64,000 nt of DNA from Aquarana catesbeiana (taxonomy: Eukaryota > Chordata > Amphibia > Anura > Ranidae). Under the pieces are notes generated by a model, which ran no database searches, was not told the origin of the DNA, and saw only the letters and a list, made by a program, of their open reading frames with translations. The number at the start of each line of letters is the position of its first letter. Positions within the stretch are counted from its first letter, which is position 1. The position numbers and the translations under genes were made by a program. This document shows, piece by piece, positions 9,929 through 21,100 of the stretch. Location of the stretch: contig NC_133328.1 in assembly GCF_042186555.1 (NCBI RefSeq), forward strand, positions 353,385,328 through 353,449,327. The letters are read 5' to 3'.

Positions 9929-11242
9929 ATGATGGCGGAGTTACACCAGGTGCGTGATAATTCGAACAACGAGGAGGAGGAGGAAAGCCTGGATCCAGGC
10001 ACGTCCCGATCCAGAAGGAGACGTTTTAAGGCCACAAATATGTCGTTTGGGGAGATGTTGGAGATGGTCGACATCATGAAGAAGTCCGACTATGATGGAA
10101 AATATGGGCCTTACCCCAACCCCAACATCAGAAAGGCCAAAATCATTGGTAAAGTGGTCCGGAGTCTGGAGAGGAATTTCGGGGTACGAAGGTCTAAAGA
10201 TCAGCTCAGGAAGCGGTGGTCGGACCTGAAGTTGAGAGAGCCAGAGCAGTACCGAAAGATCCGGAGAGTGCTGCAAAAAAGTAAGTAGTTGTGCTGTGTT
10301 CATATTCTTTCTGTCTTTATTCCGTTCGTTCTGCTCCATATGCTTTTAGTAATTGTAACGTTTAAAAGGGCAACTTTAATGTTCATGGGCCCATTATTCG
10401 TTCGTATCAAACATTTTTCTTTCGGCCTCTAGAACACCATTGTTTAGGCCATATGCATTTTCACACTTTTTTTTTGGGCCTACTTGGATGCCAAATATTA
10501 GTTTGTGTAGATGGGTTTGTTACTAGAATGAAATGCAAACTAGATTGTGTGTAAGGAGAGGACACTGAGCAGCTGTTTTCACATCTGGACACTGGAGCAC
10601 TAGTGTGGGACCCCAGAACACCATTTTTATTAGGGGGGGCACACAGGTGCTCCAGTGTATACTATAGGGGGGTTACATCTGTGAAGCTTGTACCAAACAG
10701 GTAAAGTATTGCAGCTTGACAAAGGGCACTAAAAAATATACATCTTGGAACTCGGCTAAAATAGACAATTGTACCCCACTTCCAAGCAATGTTTCCTATT
10801 TCTATAGTTCTGCCATCAAATATCTGTGTGCTAAGTATACCATTTTTGTTTTACATAGGGGAGAAAAGACTCGGACACCCCTCATCCCAGGAGACCAGAG
10901 CCCCCCCCTCTGGAAGAAGGGGAAATACCAACCCAAGAAGAAGAGCAGGAGGAAGAAGAAGATGTGGTGGAGATTGGCACCACAACAGGTGAGTGTCTGC
11001 GACCACAGGCTCAGGTAAAAGAGATGGCTGGTGGCAGATTTTTGAGACCTGTTTTTTTTGTTCTTTATCTCTTTTTAGGTTATCGTGATGTGAGGGAGAG
11101 AGAACGTTTTACATCAGAAAGTGCCCAGATACTGATAGGGGAGATCATGGGATGTAATCTCCAATTGCAAAACATCCAGCAACAAATCACTGATGTTATT
11201 AAAAAAAATAATAACATCATTGATGTTTTGGGGCGAATTTAA
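9929..11242 (+). CDS. Myb/SANT-like DNA-binding protein of Harbinger element
   Basis: Three exons. Exon 1 (9929-10280): MMAELHQ start in good context, acidic stretch, then a Myb/SANT-like domain (FGEMLEMVDIMKKSDYDGKY, IRKAKIIGKVVRSLE, VRRSKDQLRKRWSDLKLREP); donor AAAAAA|GTAAGT. Exon 2 (about 10858/10869-10988) codes an acidic Pro/Glu-rich linker (PRRPEPPPLEEGEIPTQEEE); acceptor choice is ambiguous between two AGs, the second giving the acidic frame. Exon 3 (11079-11242) after TTTTTAG: YRDVRERERFTSESAQILIG and a hydrophobic/Gln/Asn-rich helix likely to be a coiled coil. The exon 2-3 junction is in frame. In known Harbinger systems the Myb-like partner binds the transposon ends and helps bring the transposase into the nucleus. 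No lesion seen. Confidence 0.82.
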
Positions 11243-11287
11243 ACCCCACAAAATCACCTGTTTTATGTAATTTAAATTTTTACAATG

Positions 11288-11520
11288 TTTCGAAAAGCCA
11301 AATTTGGAGGATGCACACAGTGTGCCAACATGTGCTATCTGCCATCACGGGAGATCAATGGACGCGTTTTGGGGGTGCAACCCCTTCCTCAATTATAAAG
11401 TAGCATTGAGGAAGGGCTTGCTCCCCCAAAACACGTCCCTTGACCCCCCCTGATGGCAGATAGCACATGTGGACATTCGTAAATTGGTGTGCATCTTCCA
11501 AATTTGGCTTTTCCAGGGGG
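11288..11520. repeat. Palindromic repeat (~110-bp arms) with CGCGTTTT core
   Basis: AAGCCAAATTTGG...GCACACAGTG and TGTGCTATCTGCCATC, GGACGCGTTTTGGGGG, CCTTCCTCAAT are mirrored at 11403-11518 around a short loop (TATAAAGTAGC). It lies just past the Myb-like gene inside the Harbinger element, so it is either a MITE inserted there or an inherited part of the element. Confidence 0.8.
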
Positions 11521-12109
11521 TGAGTTCCCCCCATCTGAACGCTATATCAAACCCAGTTCCTAAATACTGATGTCTGATATAGCCTTCAGGTTTTACCTAA
11601 TGTGAACTTTGTAAGTTCTAGTTTTTTGGCTTTCTTGTTGGTTTTACACAGGCCTGTTTTATCAGAAATGGATATTTTGATTTTTCATAATGCTAATGCA
11701 AACATTTTATACAACAAACATGTTGGTTTGTTTTAAAAACCTTGGGTAAATGCGCATGTGATTGTGCAGGTATAAAAAAGTGCCTTACTCAAGAATGTGT
11801 GGATTATTGTCTCAACACTACAACACTTTTGGGGTGATGTAATTGCTGTTTTATGCACAAATGGGGGTTATTTCCTAAGGGCAAATACACTTTGCACTAC
11901 AAGTGCAGGTTCAGTGCAGTTGCAAGTGCACTTGTAGTGAAAAGTGTTTTTGCATTTAGGAAATACCAGCCAACACTGTTTTTTATAAGGTTACCCAATC
12001 ACGACATTTTCTGCACTCAACACATTTCTGTCAGGGTCAGCTTAAACAAACACAAGCAGGAAATGTCCACCAATAATAGCTTTTGGTTGTTTTTTATTTG
12101 AAAAAGGTG
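11521..12109. other. Spacer between Myb-like gene and transposase gene
   Basis: No gene. A small hairpin repeat at 11863-11972 (GGTTATTTCCTAAGGGCAAA mirrored by TTTGCATTTAGGAAATA) with TGCACTACAAGTGCA motifs resembles the fold-back element at 41853-42130 in copy 3. Confidence 0.55.
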
Positions 12110-14291
12110 TCACAGATTGTCTGGCATATTGATAGCCCCCCTACCCGCAAAGAACTCCAGGTATCGTAACCGGACATCACGGGCATTCAGGGAGGGCAAG
12201 CCAGGACGGACGCTTTCAAGTGCCGTCATTGTTGATGTATTTGGTATTCCGGCCTCAGGCCCAACTGAGCCAGCATAGTTGGCTGAATGTTTTCTTAAAA
12301 AATTATGGAGAACACAGCACGCCAGTATAATATGGTTCAGTTTATACTCCGTCATATGGATGGGTGTCAGAAATAGTCGGAACCGGCTGGCCAGGATTCC
12401 AAATGTGTTCTCCACCACTCTTCGGGCTCTGGCCAGCCGGTAATTAAAAACCCTCTGTTCCGGGGTGAGGGTCCTCATCGGGAATGGCCGCATCAGGTGG
12501 TCCCCCAGCGCAAATGCTTCATCAGCAACGAACACAAATGGGAGACCTTCAACATTGTCCTCTGGAGGTGGCAAGTCCAAACTGCCATTCTGGAGACGCC
12601 TGTAGAACTCCGTCTGGGCGATGACTCCACCATCGGACATCCGGCCATTCTTCCCCACGTCCACATACAAGAACTCGTAATTAGCCGACACCACCGCCAA
12701 CATCACTATACTATTAAACCCCTTGTAATTATAATAGTACGACCCCGAGTTGGGTGGTGGGACGATGTGGACGTGTTTCCCATCAATTGCCCCTCCGCAG
12801 TTAGGAAAGTCCCACCGCTGGGCAAAGTGGGAGGCCACAGTCTGCCATTCCTGTGGCGTGGAAGGAAACTGTTGAGGAAAAAACAATAAACATTACTATT
12901 TTTTCACATAAACCTGGCAAGCAGATTAGACACAAACATTATGGGTCAACCTCCAGATAGCATTTATTAAGGGGAATTTAACAACAACAAAGTATAAGGT
13001 ACACCTATCATATTCCCCCTCCCCCCCTCTCATGGGCCATTTCTAACATTATGGGGGGGGGGGGAACTCTTGGACAGGTAACCCTCTTCACTTCATTGAG
13101 AGATGAATGCCTAAATACAGGGTATTACTTGGAACAGCCCCTCCTTAGTTACACTATTGGCAGACCACTGGACAGGTAAGAAGTGTCATAATACAAAGAT
13201 ATAAATACACACTGTACACATTTGAGCACATTTGGACATTCTGCTATTACCTATCAAGATAATAATAGGATACAAAAGATTTAAACAGTACTATTGGAAA
13301 GTATACAGGCAGGCCCTTGCACTACATGCTTTGGGTAATTCAGCCATAAATCTGACCACAAAAGAGATGGGTATAGTGTGTATGGGTTTGGCAAAGTCAG
13401 CAGATAGATGATTGAGGATAGAGAATTGGGATCAGCTGACTTAGCAGTTGGGGGAGGGAGGGTTACCAAAAATTTGGGGACACCACAAAAAAAAGCCTCT
13501 GGCCCTCTGCCTGAATTTAAATCCAAAATAACATTTCCAAACATTTTAGGGGGTGTTTGGGGTAAAGCACTACTATGGAGCTGATAAAATACATTGTTAA
13601 GTGACTACATGAGGTGAATATAGGGCAGGGGACACCATGCTGGAGAGGTTATTGAAGGGCAAATATGTATGAAGGACATAAAATAATAATTACATAAAAA
13701 TCCAGCATGCATGAGGACAAAGGGGACATTCACAGCATATTACAATCATGGTAATTAGGGAATGAGGAAAGAAATACAATATATTAGCAAACATTCAATA
13801 CAATAAAATGTGATATAAAAGGATAAAAATCTTACCTTCATATACTCCTTCTGCAGAACCTGGATGATGGCAGAACAGGTCTCTGGGATGATGATACCCA
13901 GAGCCTGGGGGGAGATGCCTGTCGAGAACTTCAAGTCCTGCAGACTTCTCCTTGTGGCCAACTACCGCAAGGTAGCGACCAACCTCTTCTCCGCAGTGAT
14001 GGCTTGCCTCATGCAGGTATCCTGCCTGCTGATATAGGGGGTCAGCGAAGCCAACAGACGGTGAAACACGGGGTCCGTCATCCTGAGAAAGTTCCTGAAA
14101 TCATCAGGATTATTCTCACGGATCTCACGGAGCAAAGGCATATGACAGAACTGGTCACGCTGAAGCAACCAATTCTTGGTCCATGAACTCCTCCCCACCC
14201 TGTTCATGGACTGGACTTGTGTCAAGGTCAGGACCCCAACACCAAGCCCCCGCACAGCACGAACTCTACGAGGAGTACGCATAGGAAACAT
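12110..14291 (-). CDS. Harbinger DDE transposase (HARBI1-like), one premature stop
   Basis: Two exons. Exon 1 (14291-13836) has the N-terminal helical region (NWLLQRDQFCHMPLLREI, FRNFLRMTDPVFHRLLASL, ITAEKRLVATLR..SLQDLKFSTGIS); donor ATGAAG|GTAAG. Exon 2 (12868-12110) after CTCAACAG, phase 0, carries the DDE_Tnp_4 nuclease: D in GGAIDGKHV, D in FVFVADEAF, E in RARRVVENTFG. Total about 400 codons, usual for the family. An in-frame TAG at 13962-13964 splits exon 1 (after VATLR); otherwise the frame is open, so this is a single-lesion pseudogene or a cell-type readthrough candidate. The transposase cuts and joins DNA at the 3-bp target with its Myb-like partner. Orientation is convergent with the Myb-like gene. 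Confidence 0.9.
12869..13835 (-). other. Intron of the Harbinger transposase gene
   Basis: 967-bp intron bounded by GTAAG (donor, 13835) and CTCAACAG (acceptor, 12869), both on the minus strand. It contains a G-run near 13050 and no gene. Confidence 0.75.
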
Positions 14292-14631
14292 GGCTAGAAA
14301 ACGGTCGGCTGCTCAGAACGAAGTAACAGAACGCACTGAAGAACAGCAAGGCCTGTGAAGAGCGACCTGAAAACCAGTAACGAACGAACAAGAATACAGT
14401 GACTAAAGTCACGCGGAACTTGCTTGCACGCACTGAAGAGCAGATACAAACCCACAAGCACAAACTGAACGGCAGAAAACGATCTGAAAGCCACGAGTCT
14501 GAAAAAGCGCGAATCGTCTCTCACCAAACTTTTACTAACACGAGATTAGCAAAAGGAGCCCAAAGGGTGCTGCGCTTGGTTCTGAACCGGCCTTTTCTAG
14601 TCTCGTCGTACCTGGTTGACGTCACCGCGTT

Positions 14632-14767
14632 CTTGGCGATCGGAAATTCCGACAACTTTGTGTGACCGTGTGTAGGCAAAACAAGTTTGAGCCAACATCC
14701 GTAGGAAAAAATCCGAGGATTTTGTTGTCGGAATGTCCGATCAATGTCCGACCGTGTGTACGGGGCA
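14632..14767. repeat. Right terminal and subterminal repeats of Harbinger copy 2
   Basis: Contains TTCCGACAACTTTGTGTG, GACCGTGTGT (twice) and the terminal repeat TCCGACCGTGTGTACGGGGC, closing at A14767. The MITE at 27897-28257 has a clearly related right end (28160-28257). Confidence 0.8.
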
Positions 14768-14770
14768 ATA

Positions 14771-15600
14771 GAAGTAGTGGTAATGTTCCATGGAGCCAAT
14801 AACAGTACAGCTGAGCGAGGGATCTTCTTGTTTTTTGGTCGTTTCCTGTTTAGTTCATAGCACCATACACCACATCAGGCTCGGAGTACCGTCACCCAGA
14901 GTGGATGGGGAGTGAGTTTGGGGTAAACTTGTGGCTAGCCACTGGATGCAGTAACCGGAGATACCGTGTCCTGCACTCTCATGCCAGGGATCGTCGGTGC
15001 CGTGGATTCTGGACAGTGATGCAGAGGTGCACAGAATGTCAGACGCTCAGGGGGTGACATCAACGCGTTTCGCAGGGAAACCCCCGCTTGGTCACGGGAT
15101 TTCCCCATTTCATTATGTTTGACAAAGGAGCGCAACTACCGTACCACTCGTAGCACGCACGCACGCTCAGAAACGCATCACATATTGTGACGTCATCATC
15201 CTGTGCCAACGCCGTTTGCGATCCAAGCCTTGTTTTGGCTCCAATACCGCACGGCCATCCTCTATCCTTAGCGGTGACCAGATGAGAGGTCCAACGCTAC
15301 AGTGGTGAAATCCTGCCAGGATCTGATGACTCGCTGCCCTCTACGTCCCTGGGATTTGATGTGCTTCTTTCTGCCAGCAAAAAGGACCATCTGTGATCTG
15401 CAGTTCCTCCTGTTCATCCCAGTGATGCATCAAAAGTTTTTTACATGTGAGTGGATATTGTTCATTATAATAAAGTGTTTTTTTCCTAGCTCAACGAGAA
15501 CTTGCTTCTGGTCTCCTCTAGTGGCAATACTGACAGACTCACCTATTTCTAGCTACCCTGATACTTGCCCTTTTGGATCATTATGGACCATATTCAAGCA
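14771..15600. repeat. Non-coding repeat with AACGCGTTTCG core
   Basis: No gene. The stretch contains CATCAACGCGTTTCGCAGGG (15058-15077) within a GC-richer block. The reverse of this core, GAAACGCGT, recurs at 25866 and in related forms at 11362 and 17738-17790. The repeat class is unknown. Confidence 0.4.
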
Positions 15601-15603
15601 ACA

Positions 15604-16437
15604 CTAAGGTATCTGAACATTGCGCCTTTTACGTGTTAAACGCTTAGGAGAAAGAGAGTGTTCCGGAGGTTCCTGGTCAGGTAACATGTCCCAGGCGCAT
15701 TGCAGTTGTAATCCCTCCTCCAATGACAAAATCACTGTAGATGATCCATTTCTTGTGATTGTTAGTTTGGTAGGATATCCCCAAGGGCATATTATGCTGT
15801 GATTACTCAGAACCTTAGTGATAGGCAGCAGACTCTTGTGTTTTTGCATAGTATATTGTGACAAGTCTGCAAAGATTTGAATTGGAGAAAATTCAGTAGA
15901 TGATTGGGAGCTCTTGCGCAATGCCAGCATGAGTTGATCTTTAATGTAGTAAAAATGTACCCGCATCAGCACATCTCTTGGCACATTATCAGCTAAGAAG
16001 GTTGGTTTGGGAAGACGATGGATCCTGTCAATCACTATCTCAGAGTTAGGTGCATCTGGAAGGAATTTTTTAATAAGATCAGTGGCATACTGGTGGAGTT
16101 GAGCTGGCTGTATGGTTTCAGGGATGCCACGTATTTTCACATCAATTCTGTGTGAGCAATCCTCTAAATTAGCAATTTTTGCTTTGAGCCTGTCAACCAC
16201 ATCAGCTTGCTCATTGTGGGAATCAACTAGGGAGTTGTAAGAGGAAGCAAACTCTCCCATCTTTCCCTCCACATGGTCGACCCTGCCTCCCAGCTCTCCT
16301 ATCTCAGTTTTGAAACTTTGCATGCAGGTCATCATGTCTGAGTGGAGGGAGCTGCAGAGGGAGACCAGCATGTCCTTTAAAGTTGTATCCAAAATAGGTT
16401 GATTTGTAGTGGGGAATGAGTTAATAGGATCCATCAA
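15604..16437 (-). CDS. L1 ORF1 protein (RNA-binding coiled-coil protein)
   Basis: 277-codon open frame. An N-terminal heptad-rich coiled coil (about residues 30-95: IGELGGRVDHVEGKMGEF.., VVDRLKAKIANLEDCSHR) leads into the RRM-like region beginning DVKIRGIPETI, then IDRIHRLPKP, PRDVLMRVHFYYIKDQLMLAL and the C-terminal domain (PIQIFADLSQYTMQKHKSLLPITKVL). This is the layout of L1 ORF1 proteins, which trimerise and bind the element RNA. Sequence is clearly diverged from the ORF1 at 34202. The frame is open with no visible break; start chosen at the MMDP methionines. Confidence 0.82.
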   Translation of the reverse strand: MMDPINSFPTTNQPILDTTLKDMLVSLCSSLHSDMMTCMQSFKTEIGELGGRVDHVEGKMGEFASSYNSLVDSHNEQADVVDRLKAKIANLEDCSHRIDVKIRGIPETIQPAQLHQYATDLIKKFLPDAPNSEIVIDRIHRLPKPTFLADNVPRDVLMRVHFYYIKDQLMLALRKSSQSSTEFSPIQIFADLSQYTMQKHKSLLPITKVLSNHSIICPWGYPTKLTITRNGSSTVILSLEEGLQLQCAWDMLPDQEPPEHSLSPKRLTRKRRNVQIP

Positions 16438-16803
16438 CTCCCGTGCGTCATCCAGAGTGATGTGTCCTTTCAGTAGCTCTGTAGCTGGAGAGTCAGTGTC
16501 TAGCCTGGGTTTTGACTTGGTTGGGCTGCTTGAGAGGGGATTAGCTTGAGAGGGGAAACACTGGATGAGCTCCTCTGTGAGCCTGCCTGTGAGCTAGGGC
16601 TCTGTGTGGCTTGGGGAGAGCTGCTGGATGCATCAGGCGGGTGGCCTTTCGGGTCATGGCTGGTGAGGTTGGGGACCTTTTAGGGAGATTTTGGTGGAAG
16701 CTCGGGTGGTCAGACTCACCTCTTTTGGTGTTTGTCCCCGGCGCTACTGTGGAGCTCTTGTACTAGGCAGCCATCTCGTAGAGCGGTAGCCATGCCCCCC
16801 AGC
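15604..16803 (-). mobile_element. L1 LINE, 5' UTR plus ORF1 only (3' part missing)
   Basis: On the minus strand the segment opens at about 16803 with GGGGGCATGGCTACC, very like the GGGCGTGGC start of the intact L1 at 33129, so the 5' end seems present. ORF1 follows, and just after its stop the L1 sequence ends; no ORF2 adjoins. The ORF2 piece at 18180-21720 lies on the wrong side to be the rest of this copy. Confidence 0.7.
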
Positions 16804-17589
16804 ATCCCTCTTTAAATACACTATGTAAACTGTCATTTAAAAAACTAAATAGGTAAATTGTTTTGTATAATTCCACATTGGCAGAGTTCCCTGCACAAGA
16901 GTTAAAATATGTCAAACACTGGTCTGTGTGCCACCATCCCCTTCAAGCGTAATATCCAAATGATTAATACAAATTTCCATACACTCGCAATGGAATTACA
17001 GATGTACAGTATATGTATATGGATCATTTTGGTATTTTCCCATCAATGTCTGATGTTTTATAGATGTAATAATGTTTTAACTATGCCTAAACTGGTTGTC
17101 TCTGTACAGCTATTTTTTATTGTGCAATTGCTGGCCCAAAATTTATTTTTATAAAATGTCCAGTTATACTGCTGTTTTTAGGTCGGGCTGGCCATTGTAG
17201 TCCCACTGCTGCCTGATATGTTTAAATTTCTGCCTAGAACAGTTCTCCCCTAGGCCTGTAGAAGGAGTAGGCGCCCCAAGCACATCCTGTATTGTCTCTC
17301 TGTTCCCGTTCATTCGGTGACCTAATTTCCACCCGCATTCCACGCTGGTTTTACTTCCTGGTGGCCACAGGTCACCTACAGAGCCTGCAATCAGCTGATA
17401 CATCAACACGGATGGGCAGATTCCCCTCCTCCCTCCTTCCACCCACTGAGCTGGAAACTCACTTGCATTGTGTAGGTGCATTTTAACCTACTAATAAATG
17501 GATTGTTAAATCTCTGCACTGAGCTAGCACTTCCTTCTCTGCCCCTTCTAGGTCAAGAGCATCTATAGGAAATAATCATCAGTGCTAGA
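16804..17589. other. Non-coding interval
   Basis: No supported gene. A 105-codon minus frame (17164-17481) lacks recognisable domains. AT-rich left half, GC-richer right half. Confidence 0.45.
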
Positions 17590-17596
17590 TGCATTT

Positions 17597-17985
17597 CACC
17601 GAAAAACAAAAGAAAGAGGGCGCACCAGCCTAGTGCATTATCCTTAAAAAGGTTTATTAAAATGTACATTAAAAACTACTCACAAAGGTAGATGAAAATC
17701 ACGCTTAGAACGATCCTTTTGATTGATCACTGCCGTCTGACGCGTTTCAAGGCTCTGAAGAAGAAGGTGCCAACCTTCGAAACGTGTCAGCCGGCAGCGA
17801 TCTGCTCGTCCTCCCCGTAGGATCTGGAGACTGTCATTAGTGGATTGATCACCACTAATCAAAAGGATTGTTCTAAGCGTGATTTTCATCTACCTTTGTG
17901 AGTAGTTTTTAATGTATATTTTCATAAACTTTTTTAAGGATAATGCACTAGGCTGGTGCGCCCTCTTTCTTTTGTTTTTCGTTGA
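17597..17985. repeat. Palindromic repeat (~140-bp arms)
   Basis: AAACAAAAGAAAGAGGGCGC at 17604 is mirrored at about 17961-17980 (GCGCCCTCTTTCTTTTGTTT). The match runs inward through CTAGTGCATTATCCTTAAAA, ACTACTCACAAAGGTAGATG and CACGCTTAGAACGATCCTTT. The central ~100 bp contain ACGCGTTTC and CGAAACGTGT either side of a CTGAAGAAGAAGG segment. Fold-back MITE of unknown family. Confidence 0.85.
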
Positions 17986-18179
17986 CTGCTATCATCCATC
18001 CTGAACTTTGAACTGATGGGCCTACACATTTATGCGCAAGAGTTTTTGTTTTGCTAGATGCATCTCAGAAAGGGACCTCAAGCATTACAAATGACAAAAA
18101 GGAAAAAGGAAGCTCATAAACATAGTATATACTTAGTAATCTGACCAATATTCTCATTTACGATCAAAAATATGCATGG

Positions 18180-21100
18180 AGTTCATGAGAGTATGGTGCA
18201 CTCTCTCCATCAATCTGATAGACTCCATACGGAGAACCAGTTATGACCATGATACCGAGGGGGGGGGGGGCGCCAATTAAGGGCTATTGCCCACTGGATG
18301 GCACTAAAAAGTGTATGTGTCAACTTTTTATGGGGGATGGGACCTCTGGGAGTTTGGCAAATAGGATGCACATCTGGTAAGTCAGTGTTATAGGTACCCC
18401 TGTTATCTGAAACACCTTTGTGGTGGTCTGTTGCCATAAGGACCTTAGAACTGTGCAGCTCCAGAATATGTGAAGGAGAGTGCCTCTATTTTGACATCCT
18501 CTGAAGCATGTGTACCAATGGGTAAATTCTGTGCAACCTAACTGGAGTGTAGTTCCAGCAGGTATGAAGCTTGACTACAGTCTCTTTGATAGCGATATAG
18601 AGTGTGCATTTATGCATATTGGAGACCATGTCATACCTATCCTCTGCTGAAATCACTTGGCCAATTTCCACTCCCCACCCCAGCATAGCTGTTGACTTCA
18701 TCATAGCATTATGATCATTGAGGTATTTGTATAAGATGGTCCCTTTATCTCTAAAAGCCTCCCCGCAAAGATTTTCAAAAGGTGATTTGACCGACTCCAC
18801 ATCTTGTATTAAAATGTTAGAAAAAAAGTGTTGGATCTGTATTTGTAGAATTCAGAACGATTAAAGACATGGTTTTGTTGAAGGTGCTCAAAAGAGCAAA
18901 TGGAAGAGCATTGCAATAGGGAGTCCAGAGTCACTAGGCCTGTGAAGTCCAGCTGGCAATCTCCGAGCCTGTATTAAAGGCTGGGGAAACTCAGGTTCAC
19001 CCAAAAAGGAGGCTAAGTGTGGGGGACTTGAGAGCAACTTGAATTTCTCCTTATAGAGAGACCAGAGATAAAGGGATTGGCCCACAATACCATTAAGTGG
19101 TGCAACATCTTTTGGAGAAATAAAGCGTGACCAGAGGAGGCCCGGGAGGAAGAATGAGGCAACCAAAATCCTCTCAAATTGTAGCCATGGTATAGAAGTT
19201 GGGGATTTGTGCCATTGTGCTAGTTGTATCAAGCGTGAGGCCAGAAAGTACTTCCACGGATCCAGGCTGCCCAGGCCTCCTCTAGATTGGGTTCTATACA
19301 TCAACAAGTGGCCCATTCAAGGCTTCTTGTTCTGCAGATACATTTAAACAGCTCGGTCTGTATTGCTGCTATTGTTGAGCGGGGGACATAAAGAGGCAAA
19401 GACCTCAAATAAAATAATAGCTTAGGGACGATCAACATTTTCACTGTTTGTATTTGGCCCAGAAATCATGATATACGATATGAGGACCACAGGGTAAGTA
19501 ATTGTTTTATATTAGAAAAGGCTTGTGGGGAGTTGTGTGTACATCAATTTAAGGGAGAGGGCCAGTCTTATACCCAAGTATTGTAAGGTGCTAGTGCTCC
19601 AAGAAAATTCTAATTTATCTTTAATGATGTTTAATAAGGGCTGTGGAATGTTGATGGGCATGGCTATTCATTTAGACGGGTGTACTCCTAGGCCTGTAAG
19701 GTGTTAAAAGAGGTCTAAAGTAGTAAGAAGGTTGGGGAGGGAGAATAAGGGGTCAGATGCGAACAGGAGGACATCATCTGCGTAACGTAATTTTAATTCT
19801 TGGTTACTTTTAAAATATCCCTTAACCGCTAGTCGACCAGCCGCTGCAGTTATACTGCGGCGGGTTGGTACGGCTGTGCAAATCGCTGTAGCTGCTTTAA
19901 GGCATCATAGACGTCTGCATCCGCCGGGCACCCGCGATCGCTCGTGACAGAAGGAGAACCGGTATGTGTGTGTGTAAACACACACATACCGGTTCTCTCA
20001 GGGGAGAGGAGACAGATTGTGTGCTCCTACTAAGTATGAACACCGATCGGTCTCCTCCTCTAGTCAGTCCCATCCCCCTACAGTTAGAACACACTTAGGG
20101 AACACAGTTAACCCCTTTATTGCCCCTAATGTTAACCCCTTCCCTTCCAGTGACATTTATACAGTAATTAGTGGCTATTTTTAGTTCGCTGTATAAATGT
20201 CAATGGTCCCAAAATAGTGTCAATAATAGTGTCTGTCTGCCGCAATGTAGAAGTCCTGATAAAAATCACAGATTGCAGCCATTACTAGTAAAAAAAGATA
20301 ATAATAAAAATGCCATAAATCTATCCCCTATTTTGCAGATGCTATAACTTTTGCTCAAACCAATCAATATACGCTTATTGCAATTTTTACCAAAAATATG
20401 TAGAAAATATATATCGGTCTAATCTGAAATTTGTTTTTGGTTTTTTTTTGGATATTCATTATAGCAAACAGTACAAAATATTGCTTTTTTAAAAAATTGT
20501 TGGACTTTTTTGTATATAGCGCAAAAAATAAAAACCGCAGAGGTGATGAAATACCATCAAAAGAAAGCTCTATTTGTGGGAAAAAAAGGACATAAATTTT
20601 GTTTGGGTACAACATCGCACGACCACGCAGTTGTCAGTTAAACTGGTGCAGTGCCGCATCTCAAAAAAATGGCCTGGTTAGGAAGGGGGCCCTATCCTTC
20701 CGGGACTGAAGTGGTTAATATTAGGTCTAGTGGTTATATTGCCAAATCAAATAAAAGGGGGGAAAGGGGACATCCCTGCCTCATTCCACGACCCAGGGTA
20801 AAGTATTCAGAGTTTCTCATGGGTAGTTTAATACGAGTTCGGGGGAGCTGGTATTGTGCCCAAATTCCATAAATAAATTCACTGTTAAAGCCAAATCTGG
20901 ACAAAATGGTATCTAAATAGGGCCAGAGGACACTGTCAAAGGCTTTGTTAATGTCAAGGCTCAGTCAGGAGTAGAGACTTACAGCAATTAATATCGGCAT
21001 CCTGTATGGCATTCGCTGCTAGACGTATATTGTCAGTAATCTGTCTTGATGGTATAAAACCTGTCTGGTCTGGAGAGATCAGTGATGTAATTACTGACGC

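Larger units (their letters stand above)
7555..14767. mobile_element. Complete PIF/Harbinger-type transposon, copy 2, three genes
   Basis: Starts TGCCCCGTACACACGGTCGG (7555-7574) and ends with the exact reverse complement at 14748-14767. ATA flanks both sides (7552-7554, 14768-14770). Gene order: TIR, MADF-domain protein (minus, 8590-9605), Myb/SANT-like protein (plus, 9929-11242), DDE transposase (minus, 12110-14291), TIR. The transposase plus Myb-like pair is the known Harbinger toolkit; the MADF gene is extra. Damage is slight: one 1-bp loss in the MADF gene and one in-frame stop in the transposase, with identical ends, so the insertion is fairly young. The 361-bp MITE at 27897 appears to be made from the two ends of this family. 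Confidence 0.92.
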
